A program made the translations under genes and the position numbers. From CAYMKL01 sp964390805 (GTDB taxonomy: Bacteria > Chloroflexota > Anaerolineae > VGOG01), in contig CAYMKL010000026.1 of assembly GCA_964390805.1 (NCBI GenBank), positions 1 through 62,192 of the forward strand: a stretch of 62,192 nt of DNA. Reading direction: 5' to 3'. The notes below the pieces were generated by a model. The model did no database searches. It was not told where the DNA came from and worked only from the letters and a program-made list of their open reading frames with translations. Of this stretch, positions 8,310 to 16,915 are shown one piece after another. Position 1 is the stretch's first letter, and every line of letters begins with the position of its first letter.

Positions 8310-8693
8310 TCAGTGAGAGACAGAGAACACCTTCGACACGATTCTCCAACCCTCCTCGAACCTGTACAACAGCATATAGTCCGTCGAGAAGAACGTGTCC
8401 CCCTTGTACACCTCAAGCTTCGCGACCGCTGCATCGCCCGCAGCATCTATCAACAGGAACTCACAAGTCGTCTCTGCGCTCCATAGCTCTGGATTCTCAG
8501 CCTTCAGGGCTTCAATCCTGTCGAACCACTCCTCAAGGCCGACCTTCAGCATGGTGTTGTCTTGCAGCACCAACATAGTGAAGTCCTGGTGAAACCCGCT
8601 CCTCACGGTGGCCTCGTCCTGGGTTTCGTGAATTCCCTGGATGTACGATTCTTCGATCACTCGTCTGATGGCCTCTCTCGCAGCCTGCTCCAT
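8310..8693 (-). CDS. NTF2-like (lumazine-binding-type) protein
   Basis: A 127-residue protein with the length and pattern of small NTF2-like domains (Lumazine_bd_2 / SnoaL-like). It has an N-terminal helix, the FHQDFTMLVLQDN strand segment, and a C-terminal pair of strands ending YRFEEGWRIVSKVFSVSH. Such proteins bind small hydrophobic ligands or act as stress-linked accessories. No catalytic residues can be assigned. It lies 19 bases downstream of a small gene on the same strand, within the accessory mosaic. Confidence 0.75.
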   Translation of the reverse strand: MEQAAREAIRRVIEESYIQGIHETQDEATVRSGFHQDFTMLVLQDNTMLKVGLEEWFDRIEALKAENPELWSAETTCEFLLIDAAGDAAVAKLEVYKGDTFFSTDYMLLYRFEEGWRIVSKVFSVSH

Positions 8694-8712
8694 TCTCAGT
8701 CCTCCTTATTTT

Positions 8713-8880
8713 TCAGCCCACCTTCTCCACGATGAGGACGAAGTCCACAAAGGTGGCAGGGAAGGGGGTAACGTTCGGGATGATGGCCACGACTTCGCCC
8801 TCCAGGCTGTTCAGGAATTGCTCCAATCTCGTTTGGTCCACTGTCATCCTGAGGTTGAATCGGTGAACTCGGTATTTCAT
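8713..8880 (-). CDS. Small uncharacterised protein, 55 residues
   Basis: A short gene with an excellent AGGAGG ribosome-binding site eight bases before its ATG. The product starts MKYRVHRFNLRMTVD and continues with alternating hydrophobic strands (VVAIIPNV, FVDFVLIVEK), suggesting a ferredoxin-like alpha/beta mini-domain of the kind found in DUF4177-type small proteins. I cannot assign a function. It lies between the DinB-like and NTF2-like genes. Confidence 0.6.
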   Translation of the reverse strand: MKYRVHRFNLRMTVDQTRLEQFLNSLEGEVVAIIPNVTPFPATFVDFVLIVEKVG

Positions 8881-8897
8881 TTTCTCGCCTCCTAATT

Positions 8898-9620
8898 CTA
8901 GCTTGTGTAGAGTGCTTTGTAGCCAGGCTCCTCGCGAATGGACGCCAGGTCAGCATCCTCTTTCGACCATTCTGTAAGCTCCGGGTTCAGCTCCAGTGCC
9001 TCCCGCAGTTTCTCTATGGCTGTCTCTGTCTCCCCGGCCAGGGCGTAGTGACAGGCCAGGTTGTATCGCACCGTCCCCTGCCAGCTCTGGCTCTCATCCA
9101 GCTCCGAGAGCAGCTTCGCCGCCGCCTCCTGCAACTGCGTCGCGTACTCTTTCTCCCCGCGCTCTACGAGGAGTGGGCCCAAGTGCATGGCCAGGGGATG
9201 AATGGTACCAGTCCCCACGATCACCCTCCACAAGGGCCGCTCCCCTTGCCAGGGCAGGGTTTCTGTGCCTCTCAGCTCGGCTTCGCTCGTCTTCTCCACG
9301 TGCTCAACGAGCTGACGGCTCGCCTTTGCTGCTTCCACGAGAATCTCCGACCACGAACGATCCCGATTCTCCTCGAAGACCTTGGCGTTCACCGCCTCGT
9401 AGTCTTCGTCCCTCACAGGAGTCTTCCCGCGGGTGGCCGCTCCCAGGTTCTCCGCCAGCCGCGTTTTCCAGGCAGCCAGATGGGCAATCGTGTCCTTGGC
9501 GGACCACCGATCCGGCTCGCCTCGAACCGACCGTTCGTCCTCCGACAGTCTGGCGAACAGGGCTTGCTCCTCTTCGGATGCCTGCTCAATGAGTTCTATC
9601 AGTTTGGATTTGAGTTTCAT
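8898..9620 (-). CDS. DinB/ClbS-like helical protein with C-terminal TPR
   Basis: A 240-residue protein. Residues 1-125 look like a DinB/DUF1706 (ClbS-like) four-helix bundle with RWSAKDTIAHLAAWKTRL, the typical His-containing helix. Residues 165-225 form a TPR-like segment (YNLACHYALAGETETAIEKL). DinB-superfamily members are often metal-dependent thiol S-transferases or DNA-protective hydrolases; the particular substrate is not evident. The ATG at 9620 is chosen because GGAGGG precedes it and homology begins there; an upstream ATG at 9656 would add twelve charged residues. Confidence 0.7.
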   Translation of the reverse strand: MKLKSKLIELIEQASEEEQALFARLSEDERSVRGEPDRWSAKDTIAHLAAWKTRLAENLGAATRGKTPVRDEDYEAVNAKVFEENRDRSWSEILVEAAKASRQLVEHVEKTSEAELRGTETLPWQGERPLWRVIVGTGTIHPLAMHLGPLLVERGEKEYATQLQEAAAKLLSELDESQSWQGTVRYNLACHYALAGETETAIEKLREALELNPELTEWSKEDADLASIREEPGYKALYTS

Positions 9621-9652
9621 CGTTGTCCCTCCTTTTCTTTTCTTCTCTTCAC

Positions 9653-10867
9653 TCATTTCGTATCTCCTATTCCTCTGTCCAGTGAACGCACCGCTGGCAG
9701 AATGTAACGAGTGATGATCTCATCTACTGGCTCGTCCCCTACGTAGCTCCCGCCAGTGAATACGACCACCATATCCAAACTGGGAAAGATCGTGATTCTC
9801 TGTCCTCCCCAGCCAGCCGCGTAGAACGAATCTACAGAGGTTGAACCTGCATGGTACGTCCTTAGCCACCACTGATAGCCATACCCATCGGCCCATAAGG
9901 GTGAAGCGTGCTTCTTGGTTGACTCCTCGACCCACTTCTCTGAGACGATTCGCTTACCCTGCCAAAGGCCACCATTCAAGAACAGATACCCAAGCTTGGC
10001 CATGTCCCTGGGCCGCAGTTTGAGGTTGCCGGACGCATGGATCATATCGGGATTGATGTGATCCCATTCATAGTTGGTGATGCCAAGAGGGGCAAACAGG
10101 TACTTCGCGGCAAAATCGTCCATTCTCAATCCTGTAGCTTCTCGGATGACTTCGCCCAGCAGGTTCGTTCCTCCACCGTTGTAGTACCACCTTGTGCCGG
10201 GTTCGTCAACGACAGGTTTTGCCAGAATGTATTCCTCGGGATCAGAAACGAAGAACAGTTGGACGAGATCGTTGTTTGTGTCGCTGATGGGAACTTCCAT
10301 GCCGTTCCATTCTAACCCCGAAGTCATGGTCAGCAGATGATACAAGGTGATTCCGTCTTTGCTTTCGTCATTCAGACTGGCATACTCAGGAAAGAAGGCA
10401 AAAACCTTCTCATCTACCCCTTGAATGAAACCCTTGTCTATGGCAATGCCCACCAAAGCAGAGGTAAAGCTCTTGGTGACCGAAGCCAGATTGTGAATCG
10501 TATCGGGCCCGTAATCGGTGAGTTCTCCCCGGAACTGATCGCCGTTGTAGTCCCACGTGTAGCCGCTGAAGTACTCCTCGAAAACGAGCTTGCCATCTTT
10601 CACGATTAGAATGCTGTGAACGTTCTCATAGGTATCGTCGTGAATGTGCTCGACTGCTTCGCCGATTTTTCCTTTGTCTATCCCAACCTCGGCCAGGCTT
10701 TCTGTCTGCCAACCATCGTTCGTTTGCTCGGGTACAGGAGATGTCTGCGCTGGAGCGCAGGAGGCGAGCAAGACAGTGCAGATCAGGGCGAATAATGCCG
10801 CTTTCTTCGATAGCTTAGAGCCAACGGCTCGGAGCGAGTAGCTAGACCACATACTCTCCTTTCTCAC
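9653..10867 (-). CDS. Serine hydrolase, class C beta-lactamase family lipoprotein
   Basis: A 404-residue exported protein. The lipobox LLASC puts the lipidated Cys at 37. The catalytic SxxK motif is SVTK with Ser129 and Lys132; the YxN motif is Tyr228-Tyr229-Asn230 (WYYNGGG). The fold continues with LRPRDMAKLGYLFLNGG, as in EstB/penicillin-binding-protein-like hydrolases. It is likely an esterase or peptidase facing outward rather than a true beta-lactamase. It overlaps the upstream extension of the DinB-like gene on the same strand and may be co-transcribed with it. Confidence 0.85.
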   Translation of the reverse strand: MRKESMWSSYSLRAVGSKLSKKAALFALICTVLLASCAPAQTSPVPEQTNDGWQTESLAEVGIDKGKIGEAVEHIHDDTYENVHSILIVKDGKLVFEEYFSGYTWDYNGDQFRGELTDYGPDTIHNLASVTKSFTSALVGIAIDKGFIQGVDEKVFAFFPEYASLNDESKDGITLYHLLTMTSGLEWNGMEVPISDTNNDLVQLFFVSDPEEYILAKPVVDEPGTRWYYNGGGTNLLGEVIREATGLRMDDFAAKYLFAPLGITNYEWDHINPDMIHASGNLKLRPRDMAKLGYLFLNGGLWQGKRIVSEKWVEESTKKHASPLWADGYGYQWWLRTYHAGSTSVDSFYAAGWGGQRITIFPSLDMVVVFTGGSYVGDEPVDEIITRYILPAVRSLDRGIGDTK

Positions 10868-10916
10868 TCAGTTCAAGTCCCATAACCCAGCGGGAACCTC
10901 TTTGCCTCGCTACCAC

Positions 10917-11579
10917 CTACCGCTTGAAGCCTGATAAGCAGTAATGAAACGTCGTATCCAAATGGAGTTCTGCTATGTCAAGGCCGCCGAATACTTCCCG
11001 CAGCTCCTGTGGGGTGAAGTAGTGATGAGGCAGCCCTCTTTCAGGCCCATCCAACGGTATGAAGGTGTTTGGTTCTACTTGCTCAAAGCTCTTCGTCCAG
11101 GAGGAGAACGGCCCGCCGTTCTTCAGCCCGGGCACGGTGACAAACAAGAATCCGCCCCTTTTGAGAACCCGCGTTATCTCCTGGACGATCTTCCTGATCG
11201 TTGCGATGTCTGCATGATGGATCACCTGCACTGAGATCACCGCATCAAAGAATCCGTCCGCATAAGGCAGCCTCTCCGTCATACTCTGCAGTTGCAGGTC
11301 AGCTTCCAAACCCTCTTCCGCCAGCCACCGACGGGTTACGCTTATCCCTTCGGGGGAATTATCGAGCCCAAAGACTGAGAATCCCCTTCTGGCAAGGTAC
11401 ACGACGTGTCTCCCAGTACCGCTACCCAGATCTAAGACGGTGCTCGCCCCACTGTCCTTCAACGACTGCGCTACTCTGGGCATGTCTTCGTGAGGCTCTG
11501 TGAGTACCCTGTCTTGCTGCTTGAAGATCTCATTCCAAACGGATGAGTTGCCCGGCACGCTCACCTCAGACCATGCCAT
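10917..11579 (-). CDS. Class I SAM-dependent methyltransferase
   Basis: A 220-residue methyltransferase with SAM-binding motif I VLDLGSGTGRHVVYLA (about residues 48-63), the acidic motif II end FGLDNSPEG, and motif IV region DGFFDAVISVQVIHH. The substrate is unknown. Its ATG overlaps the stop of the cyclase gene (TAATG), which indicates translational coupling within a three-gene minus-strand operon (12189, 11579, 10917). Confidence 0.85.
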   Translation of the reverse strand: MAWSEVSVPGNSSVWNEIFKQQDRVLTEPHEDMPRVAQSLKDSGASTVLDLGSGTGRHVVYLARRGFSVFGLDNSPEGISVTRRWLAEEGLEADLQLQSMTERLPYADGFFDAVISVQVIHHADIATIRKIVQEITRVLKRGGFLFVTVPGLKNGGPFSSWTKSFEQVEPNTFIPLDGPERGLPHHYFTPQELREVFGGLDIAELHLDTTFHYCLSGFKR

Positions 11580-12199
11580 TAGTCGTTCTCGTCAATCTCA
11601 ACCACAACTCTGGCGGGAATGGCATCAACGTTTTCGATTTTCAAGGGAAAGCAGTAGACCTTGAACACCTTTCCGGGGATGGCGGAAAGGTTGGCAAGGT
11701 TTTCTATGACGAAAACGTTGTTCTTGATCAACAGTCTGTCATATTCGCCATGCCGACGATCTCGCCCCAGCCCCAGGGCGTCAATCCCAACGGCATTGAT
11801 CTGCTTTGAAACGAGCCACTGTACGACCTCAGTGGAGAGCTCAGGGTGGTTGTAGTATTCCTCTGTATGGACGAACTTGCTCCAGTCGGTCCGGAAGAAC
11901 ACGAAGTCTCCGCTTGCGATTTCGACCTGGTACTCGATATCGTCCAATCGGATTTCGCTTCCGGACGCCTGGGTAACGTCTAGCAGTTTTCCCCTGCCGA
12001 CCATTCGTTCGGGTTCGATACGGTTCTCGGCAAATACCAGGTCCACGTGGGTGGCCGTGTGGGCTGACAAGGAGAGAACGATGGATTCGTATTCTCCCTC
12101 AGACTCATGGTAGAACCTGCGCGAGGCGATCTCGACTGGCGGCGTTCCCAGACGGAACACGGAACCGGCAGTTATGGGCATTGAAACGTCAATGAACAT
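11579..12199 (-). CDS. Cyclase / kynurenine formamidase-like metal hydrolase
   Basis: A 206-residue member of the cyclase (KynB-like) family. The metal-binding signature appears as HTATHVD (His47, His51, Asp53), where the usual form is HxGTHxD; Ala replaces the Gly. The rest shows the family pattern, including VFFRTDW and a GIDALGLG turn. Members hydrolyse formylkynurenine, isatin or cyclic amides. Because it is coupled to two methyltransferases, a small-molecule detoxification or tailoring role is plausible. It overlaps the upstream methyltransferase by 11 bases. Confidence 0.8.
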   Translation of the reverse strand: MFIDVSMPITAGSVFRLGTPPVEIASRRFYHESEGEYESIVLSLSAHTATHVDLVFAENRIEPERMVGRGKLLDVTQASGSEIRLDDIEYQVEIASGDFVFFRTDWSKFVHTEEYYNHPELSTEVVQWLVSKQINAVGIDALGLGRDRRHGEYDRLLIKNNVFVIENLANLSAIPGKVFKVYCFPLKIENVDAIPARVVVEIDEND

Positions 12200-13004
12200 C
12201 GTAGTTTCCCTCCTTCTTGGCCACGAATATCAACTCGCCCGGATACTTCGACCCATAAGGGCTCTTGTCATAGTCTGCATAGACTTGCTCAACCTCAAAC
12301 CCACATCGCGCCAGCAGGTGCTCGGCCTCAAATCTGAACAGGTAGCGCATGGGAAACGCATGGACCAGCCTCTCTTCCCGACCATCGGGATGGCTCACGT
12401 AATAGATCAGTTGAACGTAGATGACTTGGTTGAAGCGGTCTCGCGACACAATCTTGTGGCGGCGGACAACCCGTCGCCCGTCGGGAGTGGTGAATTCGGG
12501 CTCGTCGCCCCCTTCCTGCCCCACATCGTCCCTGGTCAACGATTCCAGAGAGGGGTTGAAGATATCGAGAATCAGCCGACCACCCTTCACCAGGTGGCGG
12601 TGAATGCACTTTAGACATGATATCTGGTCATCCACCGTCGTCAGATGCTGGAAAGGTCGAAAGGGCGTCGTTATCAGCTTGAAGGCTTGCCCCAGTGCAA
12701 ACTGGCGCATGTCTGCTTCCACCAACTGGACTCTGGATTGAACCTCCTCTGGCTCTTTCAGCAGTCGTTCCCGACACACGTCCAGCATGTGCGGCGACAA
12801 GTCGAGGCCGACGATCTCGATCCCTGCCCGGGCCGTAGGAATCAAGATCCGCCCTGTTCCACAGCCAATCTCCAGCTCCGGCCCTCCCGATTCTGTGGCG
12901 GCCTCCACGAAGAAAGGCACATCTGGTCGGTCGCGGTACGGCACGACGTGGTCGTAGAGATCGGCGATGAATGCATAGTCCTCATATCCTCCAGCGCGAT
13001 CCAT
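12189..13004 (-). CDS. Class I SAM-dependent methyltransferase
   Basis: A 271-residue methyltransferase. Motif I is LEIGCGTGRILIPTA, motif II ends IVGLDLSPHML, and the later LVKGGRLILDIFNP matches motif VI. The ATG at 13004 is preceded by AAGGAGG. It is the first gene of a coupled operon with the cyclase and a second methyltransferase. The acceptor substrate cannot be read from the sequence. Confidence 0.85.
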   Translation of the reverse strand: MDRAGGYEDYAFIADLYDHVVPYRDRPDVPFFVEAATESGGPELEIGCGTGRILIPTARAGIEIVGLDLSPHMLDVCRERLLKEPEEVQSRVQLVEADMRQFALGQAFKLITTPFRPFQHLTTVDDQISCLKCIHRHLVKGGRLILDIFNPSLESLTRDDVGQEGGDEPEFTTPDGRRVVRRHKIVSRDRFNQVIYVQLIYYVSHPDGREERLVHAFPMRYLFRFEAEHLLARCGFEVEQVYADYDKSPYGSKYPGELIFVAKKEGNYDVH

Positions 13005-13113
13005 AGAAACCTCCTTAATCAGCTCTTATTTGGGCATCTGCAATGAGTTGATCCGCCATATTGTGTTGAGCCGGTTCATTCAATGCGATATCTCTGCCCG
13101 TTGTTTGGTCTGT

Positions 13114-13635
13114 TCATTTCCCAATCGCCTTTCTGATCCATTCCCTAGCGATCTCATGTTGCGACGAGTAGGCCTCCCAAACCTCCCTGGCCCATTCATG
13201 CACGCGCGCGGCAAACTCTGCCTCGGTCTCTGCATCATAAACATATCGAATCGTCAGCGCGCCTCGGCAATCAGGTTCTGTGGGTCTGGTAATGCCGATG
13301 GCTTCCGCGGGGCCATTCAGCCATCTTTGGAGGGCGGCATAGACCGATTTGGCGCCGTTGTACTCCACGCCGCAACATAGGCCCGTAAAATGAGCGGCGT
13401 AAGACTTGGCCGATTTACAACTGCGTTTTGGGTGCTGCATTCCAAAGGTGTCTACGACCAACCGGGCCAGCGCAGCCGTGTCTGGAGACTCCGCCCATCT
13501 TAACCCCAGCGGGGTCAGGATGGACATGAAGAGTTCGTCACAACTGGTGAACTCAGCCGGCACCTCGGCGCCGCACTCGGTACATTTGGAGTCCACAAGG
13601 TCAGGGGCGACGAATTTGCTGAGATCGCGTGGCAT
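13114..13635 (-). CDS. DUF5946-like protein with Cys motif
   Basis: A 173-residue protein with an N-terminal CTECGAEVP knuckle, the segment VVDTFGMQHPK and then GLCCGVEY, an arrangement I associate with DUF5946. It may bind a metal through these Cys residues. Ribosome-binding site GAGGAGG. No biochemical role is known to me. It lies alone in the accessory mosaic, 26 bases downstream of the MBL gene on the minus strand. Confidence 0.6.
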   Translation of the reverse strand: MPRDLSKFVAPDLVDSKCTECGAEVPAEFTSCDELFMSILTPLGLRWAESPDTAALARLVVDTFGMQHPKRSCKSAKSYAAHFTGLCCGVEYNGAKSVYAALQRWLNGPAEAIGITRPTEPDCRGALTIRYVYDAETEAEFAARVHEWAREVWEAYSSQHEIAREWIRKAIGK

Positions 13636-13661
13636 GGCCTCCTCCTCAAGCCAACCAGATC

Positions 13662-14249
13662 TTACGTTAGCTCCTGTACTGGGCCATGCCCAGGGTAGGC
13701 CACGTGCACGTTATGGGCGCGGATCTGCTCCCAACATTGCTGGACGGAAGGCGTTAGATATTCCGCGATGGATACGGGCGGTAAATCACCGGTGAATGCG
13801 ACCCCAGTATCAAGAATCAAGGTGATACTATCATCTGAATGGCCTGGGGTGATGATAATCTCACCATCAATACCAAGACTGCGCAAAAACACTCGGCTCT
13901 CGGCCGTATGGACGTGGACGTTGTCGTTGAGCGCAATGTCACCATAATTGTATTTTGGTTTTATGTATTGTTTGAGCGCTGGAATGGCGGCGACCTGGTT
14001 CTCAAGGACGATAAGCCTGACCCCTTTCTGTTTCAATTCTTGGGCGAGGCCTGCGTGGTCGGGATGATAATGGGTGATGAGCAGGTGTGTGATGTTGGAG
14101 GGCGGTATTCCTATACGCTTGAGCGCGTGGAGCAGTTTTGGCAGAGTGCCTGGCCATCCTATGTCAATGAGGAGTTTCGCTTTGGCCGTTTCTATCACAT
14201 AATAATTGCTTGAATCATAGCCGACATTTACAATATTCAGCATAGACAC
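13662..14249 (-). CDS. MBL-fold metallo-hydrolase
   Basis: A 195-residue metallo-beta-lactamase-fold protein. The metal motif is THYHPDHAG (about residues 59-67), with downstream ligands in ITPGHSDDS, the FTGDLPP Asp and the YPGHGP His. It is a compact member without accessory domains, so quorum-quenching lactonase or a thioesterase are both possible. The start has a TAGGAGA ribosome-binding site. Confidence 0.82.
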   Translation of the reverse strand: MSMLNIVNVGYDSSNYYVIETAKAKLLIDIGWPGTLPKLLHALKRIGIPPSNITHLLITHYHPDHAGLAQELKQKGVRLIVLENQVAAIPALKQYIKPKYNYGDIALNDNVHVHTAESRVFLRSLGIDGEIIITPGHSDDSITLILDTGVAFTGDLPPVSIAEYLTPSVQQCWEQIRAHNVHVAYPGHGPVQELT

Positions 14250-14289
14250 TTTCTCCTACAGTCATCTTCCTGATCCCCCCACAGGGGGC

Positions 14290-14338
14290 ACTATACCGAA
14301 AGTCTCTGCTTGGCATGGCCTAGCTGATGGCCGCAACG
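14290..14338. repeat. 49-bp intergenic direct repeat, copy A
   Basis: The sequence from ACTATACCGAAAGTCTC to GGCCGCAACG is nearly identical to 16081-16129. It contains the small inverted repeat GGCC-TAGCTGAT-GGCC and is preceded by a C-run/G-run hairpin (CCCCCC ACA GGGGG). The two copies flank the AT-rich condensation-domain gene. Confidence 0.85.
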
Positions 14339-14352
14339 CCAGCACATCATTG

Positions 14353-14397
14353 CCTATCGTGGACCGTCCGCTCACGGAACCGCCCAGTGCCGTCGAA
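14353..14397. repeat. Intergenic repeat family R2, copy 1
   Basis: CCTATCG, then CGTCCGCTCACGGAACCGCC, then a short end CAGTGCCGTCGAA. Related copies lie at 18232-18277 and 21331-21365, with weaker ones near 140-170 and 17690-17712. All lie in gaps between minus-strand genes, often next to truncated ones. Confidence 0.7.
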
Positions 14398-14442
14398 TCT
14401 GTGTTTGCTCCATTGGTCACTTGACCACACATAGCGCCTGTC

Positions 14443-14499
14443 TTAGAGCAAATCAAAGAGCTCCTTCTTGAAACTGTCAGTGTCAATCTGTTTAGACAT
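14443..14499 (-). pseudogene. 18-codon remnant of a truncated gene
   Basis: A strong AGGAGG precedes ATG at 14499, giving MSKQIDTDSFKKELFDLL and a stop. The good start signal, eight bases after the condensation-domain gene, suggests a once longer, co-translated protein that was cut off where the intergenic repeats begin. It could also be a tiny peptide gene. I do not recognise it. Confidence 0.4.
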
Positions 14500-14507
14500 G
14501 TGTCCTC

Positions 14508-15920
14508 CTACTCGTTAAGCAAGAATTCCATTGCTTTGTCTTTGATTCTCTCCATAGTTCTTGTATCAACAGTTTCTTCTGCATATTCTAGAACTAAGCT
14601 GAGTTTTCCAGCACAAGTAACGGCACCTAATACTAAATTGACCAAAGCCAAGGGATAAGCACCACCAGGATTCATGATCAAACGATCTAACTCCAATGAC
14701 CCGTAATTTCTCGGAAAATCCAGACGAGTGAGATTCGTGACAGCCGTTCCCATGTTGATCCTATCAAGAGAGTCCATCTTTTCTCTTTTGAGAACAGATA
14801 AGATCACGTCATCCCGCTTGCTGAAGGCAGAAAGCTTGTGATACCTTGTAAAATCCGGTGGGACAAGCCCGCCAATCATCTTGAAACTAAAGGATTCCAG
14901 AATGCCTGGTTCGAGATAGCACCATGTTATGGGTTCTTTGAACAGATTCTTGTTTGTATAGAGTGGCTTGAGTTTGCGGTGAAGCTTTCGGGCATTTTCC
15001 CAGAAGCTGATCTTTCGGTCATATTTGTATTTCAGGGTTACTCCCCCAGCATAAAAGCCCATGACTTCACCTGCAGGTCTCTGAAGGCGGTTCCTCAAAC
15101 TACCAGCAACAACTATACTTGAATGATAGGGTTTATCGCCCTGGACACCGTACTGTGCACCTACAGAGGCAGTAGTTAATGCACTGTTTACAGTCACTTC
15201 TTCTTTTCTACATCGCTCAACTAATGCAGAGGTCTGAGCCTCGGACAGCTCAACGGAGAGCATTTGATGTTTGTAATTCTTCCAATAAGCTTCATTGAGG
15301 TTTCTGTAATCTTCTTGATCGAAGAATACCTTGTCACCTTCCCATTTCTTGTTTATCCGATTCATAAGGAACCTGACAACAGCGTTAAGTGAGACTTCTT
15401 TCGGCATAGTATCTCTGTCAATTGGAACCGGGTCAGGTAGCACTTCCACTTCTCGGGTCGGATCCCCAAGATGAAGCATTAAGTCCCTTGCAAGATACGC
15501 TAATGACATGCCATCACAAATGATATGATGGCAAAAAATGATCAACTCAGATTGGATGGGAGATTGAACCAAAATAAACCGTATAGCTGGCTGTGTATCA
15601 AATTCAAAAGGAATCTGACATTCCTCATGGAACACGTCAATCCAATGATCATCAGATTCTCGAGGTACGACCTTTACTGGGATTTCTTTGACCCCGTCCG
15701 ATGTAAACCATAGGACGTGATCATTGTCGTCCATAATCCGAACCCTGAGATTTGGATGTCTCTGCTGGACTTTGGCAACGGCGTTCTTTAACAGACTTTC
15801 GGACACATTTCCCTTAATCCGCGCTACAACAGTTACGATAGAATAAGGAGCTCGTGCAAACATTCGCTCTAAGGGAGTTGTTCTTCTTTCATATTTCTTG
15901 ACTTCTGGGTTTTCTAACAT
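14508..15920 (-). CDS. Condensation-domain / acyltransferase-like protein
   Basis: A 470-residue protein resembling NRPS condensation-type and PapA/alcohol-acetyltransferase proteins. The catalytic HHxxxDG motif is HHIICDGMS, and a later LDFPRNYGSL segment is in the position of the solvent-channel/DFGWG-like motif, which is not strictly conserved. Such standalone enzymes make esters or amides from acyl-CoA or carrier-bound acyl groups. The DNA is visibly AT-richer than its neighbours and both sides carry the 49-bp repeat, suggesting acquisition by transfer. The start at 15920 is chosen on homology (MLENPEVKKYERRTTPLERM); its ribosome-binding site AAAGGA is weakly spaced, and an upstream extension is possible. 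Confidence 0.7.
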   Translation of the reverse strand: MLENPEVKKYERRTTPLERMFARAPYSIVTVVARIKGNVSESLLKNAVAKVQQRHPNLRVRIMDDNDHVLWFTSDGVKEIPVKVVPRESDDHWIDVFHEECQIPFEFDTQPAIRFILVQSPIQSELIIFCHHIICDGMSLAYLARDLMLHLGDPTREVEVLPDPVPIDRDTMPKEVSLNAVVRFLMNRINKKWEGDKVFFDQEDYRNLNEAYWKNYKHQMLSVELSEAQTSALVERCRKEEVTVNSALTTASVGAQYGVQGDKPYHSSIVVAGSLRNRLQRPAGEVMGFYAGGVTLKYKYDRKISFWENARKLHRKLKPLYTNKNLFKEPITWCYLEPGILESFSFKMIGGLVPPDFTRYHKLSAFSKRDDVILSVLKREKMDSLDRINMGTAVTNLTRLDFPRNYGSLELDRLIMNPGGAYPLALVNLVLGAVTCAGKLSLVLEYAEETVDTRTMERIKDKAMEFLLNE

Positions 15921-16080
15921 AGTCTTCAAGTCCTTTCTAAAGTTTACTGAACTTCTTGGTGACATGGTCGAAGACGACACTGCTAACTGTCCTTGCCCCT
16001 TGAAAACGCACATCATCCCACTGCCGCCCAACTCGCTACTACACGGATGACCTTGTACCTACCCCCCCCAAAAAAGGGGT

Positions 16081-16129
16081 ACTATGCCGAAAGTCTCCGC
16101 ATGGCATGGCCTAGCTGATGGCCGCAACG
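16081..16129. repeat. 49-bp intergenic direct repeat, copy B
   Basis: Matches 14290-14338 with a few substitutions. It too is preceded by a C-run/G-run hairpin (CCCCCCCC AAAAAA GGGG). It lies downstream of the pyrophosphatase gene. Confidence 0.85.
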
Positions 16130-16165
16130 TCGGCCTGGGGAGATGGTTTCCACGCCTGGGTCGGG

Positions 16166-16777
16166 CTAGACCCCGTAGACTTCGTCGTAATCCTCTATCG
16201 CCGCCACCACCACTTGCAGCGCATACTCGCGGTCGAATACCTTCTTGATGGACATCTGCGATGTCCCTCGGGCCGTCATCTTGTAGGTGCTGAAGTAGTG
16301 CTGCAGTCGCTCGACCAGGATGTCGGGTACCTGCGAAACGTCCTCAACGTTTTTCCAGAACACATCGTTCTCCAGCACGGCGATGATCTTGTCATCGGCC
16401 TCACCGCCATCAATGGCTTGAAGCCCTCCGACCACTCGAGCATTCAGGATCACCTCAGCGCGGGTGAGGGGTCTTTCACTGATGACGCAAATGTCCAACG
16501 GATCGCCATCGCCGCGTTCAGCTTCAGGGGACAAGGCATGCACTCTGCGGCCACAATAAGTGCGGGGGATGAACCCGTAGAGCGTCGGAGGCTGCGAGGA
16601 GGTGCGTTGCGGCCTGTCCACGCGCATGTAGCCAGTCACCTTGTCTATTTCATACTTCACCAAGTCGAACGGCGTGATCTCGATGTAGGCATGCACGATG
16701 CGGGGTGGCTCCGGGCCAACCTCCAGTCCGTGCCAGGGATGAGGTCTCCAGCGGTAAAACGGGTCAGGGAAAACCAT
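16166..16777 (-). CDS. ppa: Inorganic pyrophosphatase, family I
   Basis: A 203-residue soluble pyrophosphatase. The signature is GDGDPLDICVI, with the metal-binding Asp residues of family I; YGFIPRTYC is the conserved substrate-side block, and the C-terminal YFSTYK matches the Lys/Tyr pair. It hydrolyses PPi to drive biosynthesis. Length is slightly above the bacterial average because of an N-terminal extension (PHPWHGLEVGPEPP) as in PPases of the longer type. The ATG has GGAGG upstream. It is flanked by repeats and appears monocistronic. Confidence 0.88.
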   Translation of the reverse strand: MVFPDPFYRWRPHPWHGLEVGPEPPRIVHAYIEITPFDLVKYEIDKVTGYMRVDRPQRTSSQPPTLYGFIPRTYCGRRVHALSPEAERGDGDPLDICVISERPLTRAEVILNARVVGGLQAIDGGEADDKIIAVLENDVFWKNVEDVSQVPDILVERLQHYFSTYKMTARGTSQMSIKKVFDREYALQVVVAAIEDYDEVYGV

Positions 16778-16845
16778 GTGATACCTCCATCCATTGGTGT
16801 TAGCTTAAGGCTCAAAGGTCCGTCCCCGGGGCGCCCCGGGGCCTG

Positions 16846-16877
16846 TCCTGAGCTGTCATCCTGAGCTTGTCGAAGGG
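16846..16877. repeat. Interspersed repeat R1 (GAGCTTGTCGAAGG type), two tandem units
   Basis: TCCTGAGCTG followed by TCCTGAGCTTGTCGAAGGG. The same unit occurs at 30431-30450 between genes and inside the coding sequences of hydA, alr, glyA-gcvT and gcvPA. A GC hairpin (CCCGGGGCGCCCCGGG) lies just before it. Confidence 0.8.
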
Positions 16878-16915
16878 CTGCCGAAGGGATGGGGCTCAGA
16901 GCTTAAAATGGCTAC

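Noticed and set aside
9653..10867. Antibiotic-resistance beta-lactamase
   Set aside because: The SxxK and YxN motifs are shared by many esterases and peptidases; sequence context gives no support for resistance.
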